Assembly: GCF_018380615.1 (NCBI RefSeq)
Contig: NZ_JAGYVZ010000001.1
Span: 29,623-93,622 of the forward strand
DNA length: 64,000 nucleotides
Direction of reading: 5' to 3'
Source: Flavobacterium psychroterrae
Lineage (GTDB): Bacteria > Bacteroidota > Bacteroidia > Flavobacteriales > Flavobacteriaceae
A model generated the notes under the pieces. The model saw nothing but the letters and a program-made list of their open reading frames with translations, searched no databases and had not been told where the DNA came from. Below are positions 60,786 through 64,000 of this stretch, one piece after another (position 1 is the first letter of the stretch; every line of letters starts with the position of its first letter). Both the position numbers and the translations under genes were made by a program.

Positions 60786-63700
60786 TTATCTCGTCAGGTA
60801 TAAATATCCAGCTTCTTGGTGTGCGTTAGATTGCTTGTCCTTATATCTTATTATATAGTAATAAGTTCCTTCCGGTAATCCGTTTGAGTCTTTAATTGTA
60901 ACACGACCTTCTGAAATACCTCTAAAGGCGATGTCGTTATTATTATAATGATCTCTTTCGAACACTAACACTCCCCAACGGTTGTAAATCTGAACTGTAT
61001 TTTCTGGATAACATTCTAAACCTTGTACATAGAATCTTGAGTTCTTTTCATCTCCATTTGCCGAAACTGCGTTAAAGATTTTGATCACACAACCGCTTAA
61101 TTCTAAAATAGTTGGTTTTTCGCCATCAACATTGCTGGAATCTGATTTGTCCATGACAATGATTCCGCTTTTTGTAATTCCCGAAGCTGTTGCCTGATTG
61201 CTTATAGTTCCTGAATTTACATCTGCCTGAGTTAAAGTATACGTTCCAGTAATTGAAGTTGTATCAGTTTGACCAGCTGCCAAATTAATTGGACCTCCGC
61301 TCATAACAATTCCCGGTAACGGATCTGCAACTATTATGTTTTCAAGATCTGTGTTTCCTTTGTTTGTAATTTCGAAATTATAGGTTAAAGTTTCTCCTGC
61401 TTCAGCATATCCATTTCCGTTAGTGTCATTCAATACAACTGTTTTTACAATTGCAATTGCTGGAACTTCAACAAAAATCTTAACTGTTGCAGTTGTACAA
61501 TTAGATGAATTTGCTACTTCGCATATTTGATAAGTTAATGTATAGCTTCCTCCTTTTGTTCCCGGCGCTACATCAATTGTTCCATTAGCATTAAGCGTAA
61601 TTCCTGTTGGAAGATTTTGACCTTTCAAAATAACATCCGCAGGCTGAACCGGAACACCATTTAATTTATCATTGTCTAAAACATTAATTACTTCTAAAGC
61701 TCCGTTAAGTCCGTCTGCAAGTGTTACATCATCTTCATTTCCTGCCACAATTCCAAAAGTTGGCATTGCACTACATCCAGTTATTGCTGAAGGATAATTC
61801 ACTACTACAGATTGTGTAGGATTCAATGAAAACTGCATTGTAACAGCAGGTCTAGTCAATTCAAAACCATCATTTCCTTGCGTCCATTGTCCGTTTGTTA
61901 AAACCCATCCCGGCCAGTCAACAGGATTATTATTTCCGTCAACTACCGCTCCCGGCCACAAAACATTTCCATTTAATGGCATATTATTTTGTGTCGCTAC
62001 AATATTGTTCGCACTATCGATCCAATTGATTGTTAACAATGTTGTTGGCGTAAAATTATCAGCCACGACATTATAAGAAACATACGGTGTATTATTAGAG
62101 CAATAGCTATTTGCTGTTATTGTCATCGTAGGTGCAACAACCGTAACGGTTACAGTAGCTAAACTACAATTTCCAGCATTTGCTTTTTCGCAAATTTCGT
62201 AAGTCAAAGAATAAGTTCCCGCTGGTGCGTTTGGCGCCAGTTCAATTGTTCCATCAGGTTTTAATGTCAAAACACCTTTTGGATCCGGAGTTGGAAGACT
62301 TAAATTAACATCTAAATAATTTAACGGACTATTATTTAAAGTATCATTATTGAAGATGTTGGTTACCGTTATAATTTTATTAATTCCAACAACTGAATTT
62401 ATAGGATCAGCTACTGCATTTAAAATTGTTTTATCAATTACAATTGTAACTATTGCCGGACTTGCATCGATTGCTCCATTATTATCCGTCGCAGTAAATG
62501 TAAATGTATCGTTACCTGAAAATGCTCCGCTAGGATCATAAGTAAGCATTGCCGCTTGTGCCGGTGTCAATACCTGGTTTACTATTATTGCAGATCCGCT
62601 TAAAGCCAAAGTTCCATTTAATGGTAAGCTTAAAACAGTATAACTTACAATAGTTCCGTCAGTATCTGTTGCTGTTAAAGCATTGATTGCCGTTGCTCCC
62701 GCTCTTGAACGAATATTTGCATTTGTAGCATCATCATGAGCAGTTGGTGCATTATTCCCAACCGGAATTGTAATTGTTGCAACTGCTGATCCTGCATTTA
62801 AATCATCCGTCGCGTTAAAAGTAAAGGTATCAACACCAGTAAATGTTCCGCTTGGAGTGTAAGTAAGCATTGCTGCTTCTGCCGGCGTTAACACTTGGTT
62901 TAAAGTTACCGGAACTCCTGCTAATGCTAAGATTCCGTTAGTTGGCAAAGTTAAAACCGTATAATTTGCAATTGTTCCGTCAACATCAGTCGCTGTTAAA
63001 GCGTTGATTGCTGTCGCCGAAGCTGTAGATGCAATGATAAGATTTACATCATTGTTCGCTATTGGAGCATCGTTTACCGATGTTACAGTAATAACTTGAT
63101 TTGCCGAAGCTGTTCCGCCATTTCCATCACTGATTACATAAGGAATACTAATTGGCGTAGCCGAATTAAAGTTTGCACTTGGTGTGAAAGTTATTAGTCC
63201 GCTAGCAGAAATATTTACTGTTCCATTAGTAACCGAAATGGTCTGAAGTCCGCCTGTCAAAACAGTTCCGTTAATTGACGTAATACTCAAAGTATCGCCG
63301 TCAACATCTGAATCTAATGCCAAAGGTGTTAATGTCACTGTTCCGTCTTCTGCAACTGTATAAATGTCATCAACTGCAACAGGATTATCATTTACAGCCG
63401 TAACTGTAATAAGTTCGTTTGCCGTAGCAGTTCCTCCGTTGCCATCGCTGATTACATAAGGAATAATAATTGGCGTAGCCGAATTAAAGTTCAATGCCGG
63501 AGTAAAAGTAATTACGCCAGAAGCTGAGATATTTACTGTTCCGTTTGTAACATTTATGGTTTGGATTCCACCTGTTAAAACCGTTCCGTTAATTGAAGTA
63601 ATACTCAAAGTATCTCCGTCAATATCTGAATCCAATGCCAAAGGTGTTAATGTTATTGTTCCGTCTTCTGCAACTGTATAAATATCATCAACTGCAACAG

Positions 63701-64000
63701 GATTATCATTAACTGAAGTTACCGTAATTGAAATCGTCGCAATATTCGATACCGCTCCGTTATTATCGTTTACCGAATAATTGATTGGAGTTGCTGTTCC
63801 GTTATAGTTTAAAACTGGCGTAAAAGTCACCACGCCTAAATTGTTAACCATGTAAGTTCCCTGACCAGTTACGGTGAAAGTAGTTTGAATGCCTGGTGTT
63901 GCTGGATCCAAATCTACTGTCGCAACATCAATTGTTCCGTCAACATCCGAATCATTTGTAGTAACATTGATCGTTACCGCCGTGTCTTCATTTGTCGTGA
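60786..64000 (-). CDS. Type B T9SS adhesin with cadherin-like/VCBS repeats, N-terminus beyond window
   Basis: The frame is open to the window edge, giving about 1071 residues of the C-terminal part. Repeats at the N-terminal side are of cadherin/VCBS type: two near-identical 106-residue units (NPVAVDDIYTVAEDGT ... YVISDGNGGTA), then two related units with ALTATDxDGTIxxYTVLxLP and FTFxATDD. These are followed by Ig-like segments (YSLTYEICEKAN, YTLTYQICEVAN), a DUF11-like domain (AIVKTVVLNDTNGNGYAEAGET), and the type B gliding-motility-associated CTD: FNAVSANGDEKN, VQIYNRWGVLVFERDHYNN and EGTYYYIIRYKD. It is probably a surface or secreted adhesin exported through the T9SS with the following PorP/SprF. 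Confidence 0.9.
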   Translation of the reverse strand, partial: TTNEDTAVTINVTTNDSDVDGTIDVATVDLDPATPGIQTTFTVTGQGTYMVNNLGVVTFTPVLNYNGTATPINYSVNDNNGAVSNIATISITVTSVNDNPVAVDDIYTVAEDGTITLTPLALDSDIDGDTLSITSINGTVLTGGIQTINVTNGTVNISASGVITFTPALNFNSATPIIIPYVISDGNGGTATANELITVTAVNDNPVAVDDIYTVAEDGTVTLTPLALDSDVDGDTLSITSINGTVLTGGLQTISVTNGTVNISASGLITFTPSANFNSATPISIPYVISDGNGGTASANQVITVTSVNDAPIANNDVNLIIASTASATAINALTATDVDGTIANYTVLTLPTNGILALAGVPVTLNQVLTPAEAAMLTYTPSGTFTGVDTFTFNATDDLNAGSAVATITIPVGNNAPTAHDDATNANIRSRAGATAINALTATDTDGTIVSYTVLSLPLNGTLALSGSAIIVNQVLTPAQAAMLTYDPSGAFSGNDTFTFTATDNNGAIDASPAIVTIVIDKTILNAVADPINSVVGINKIITVTNIFNNDTLNNSPLNYLDVNLSLPTPDPKGVLTLKPDGTIELAPNAPAGTYSLTYEICEKANAGNCSLATVTVTVVAPTMTITANSYCSNNTPYVSYNVVADNFTPTTLLTINWIDSANNIVATQNNMPLNGNVLWPGAVVDGNNNPVDWPGWVLTNGQWTQGNDGFELTRPAVTMQFSLNPTQSVVVNYPSAITGCSAMPTFGIVAGNEDDVTLADGLNGALEVINVLDNDKLNGVPVQPADVILKGQNLPTGITLNANGTIDVAPGTKGGSYTLTYQICEVANSSNCTTATVKIFVEVPAIAIVKTVVLNDTNGNGYAEAGETLTYNFEITNKGNTDLENIIVADPLPGIVMSGGPINLAAGQTDTTSITGTYTLTQADVNSGTISNQATASGITKSGIIVMDKSDSSNVDGEKPTILELSGCVIKIFNAVSANGDEKNSRFYVQGLECYPENTVQIYNRWGVLVFERDHYNNNDIAFRGISEGRVTIKDSNGLPEGTYYYIIRYKDKQSNAHQEAGYLYLTR
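63080..63715 (-). repeat. Tandem 318-base (106-codon) repeats within the type B adhesin
   Basis: The phrase TCATCAACTGCAACAGGATT recurs at 63367 and 63685, 318 bases apart, with the whole unit conserved between. The two encoded repeats differ at only a handful of residues, which suggests recent duplication. Confidence 0.85.

Overview
The window reads as chromosome from a Flavobacterium-like member of the Bacteroidota. Four things support this: low GC with A-rich leaders instead of Shine-Dalgarno sites; promoter -7 boxes of the type TAnnTTTG; type IX secretion (T9SS) sorting domains with PorP/SprF partners, a FecIR-TonB receptor unit and a DUF4249 lipoprotein; and small palindromic repeats scattered between genes. 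I see no tRNA, rRNA, CRISPR array, insertion sequence or integrated phage.

Layout. 1-3.9 kb: a response regulator and a very long multi-PAS histidine kinase (cut by the window edge), minus strand. 4-6 kb: a frameshifted AsmA/DUF748-type gene and an MscS channel, plus strand. 6.2-10.5 kb: a stressosome operon rsbR-rsbS-rsbT-rsbX-like, ending in a PAS histidine kinase with a decayed RsbT-like domain at its N-terminus. 10.7-14.5 kb: an FAD/NAD(P)-binding protein, CorA and a GH130 glycoside phosphorylase. 14.8-20.3 kb: a zinc alcohol dehydrogenase followed by a three-subunit molybdenum aldehyde oxidoreductase (PaoABC/YagTSR type) and an exported PPC-domain protein. 21-22.4 kb: a DHA2 drug efflux transporter. 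22.5-26.7 kb: a LacI regulator, a PfkB kinase, an FHS-type sugar permease and a ketose 3-epimerase, which fit uptake and catabolism of a rare ketohexose. 26.9-31.4 kb: an OmpR/HK pair, a porin and two small exported proteins. 31.5-36.7 kb: single metabolic genes (nucleosidase, PRISE-type enone reductase, iron alcohol dehydrogenase) with Crp- and AraC-type regulators. 37.4-41.8 kb: a TPR/LuxR-like regulator and small membrane or exported proteins. 42.3-47.5 kb: ECF sigma factor, small protein, FecR, TonB receptor (frameshifted near its end) and DUF4249 lipoprotein. 48.4-57.3 kb: a tail-collar protein, a PRMT-like methyltransferase, a 2090-residue adhesin with 17 SprB repeats and a type A T9SS signal, and an outer-membrane barrel. 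57.8-64 kb: a type B T9SS adhesin (cut by the window edge) with PorP/SprF and OmpA partners.

The genes describe an environmental surface bacterium with many sensory inputs: stressosome, several histidine kinases, and sigma/anti-sigma surface signalling. These are coupled to nutrient uptake and to large secreted adhesins. The observations that most deserve checking are the stressosome wired to a histidine kinase, the rare-ketose operon with two identical operators, a receiver gene without a normal start codon directly behind a consensus promoter, two single-base frameshifts, and several families of nested palindromic repeats.
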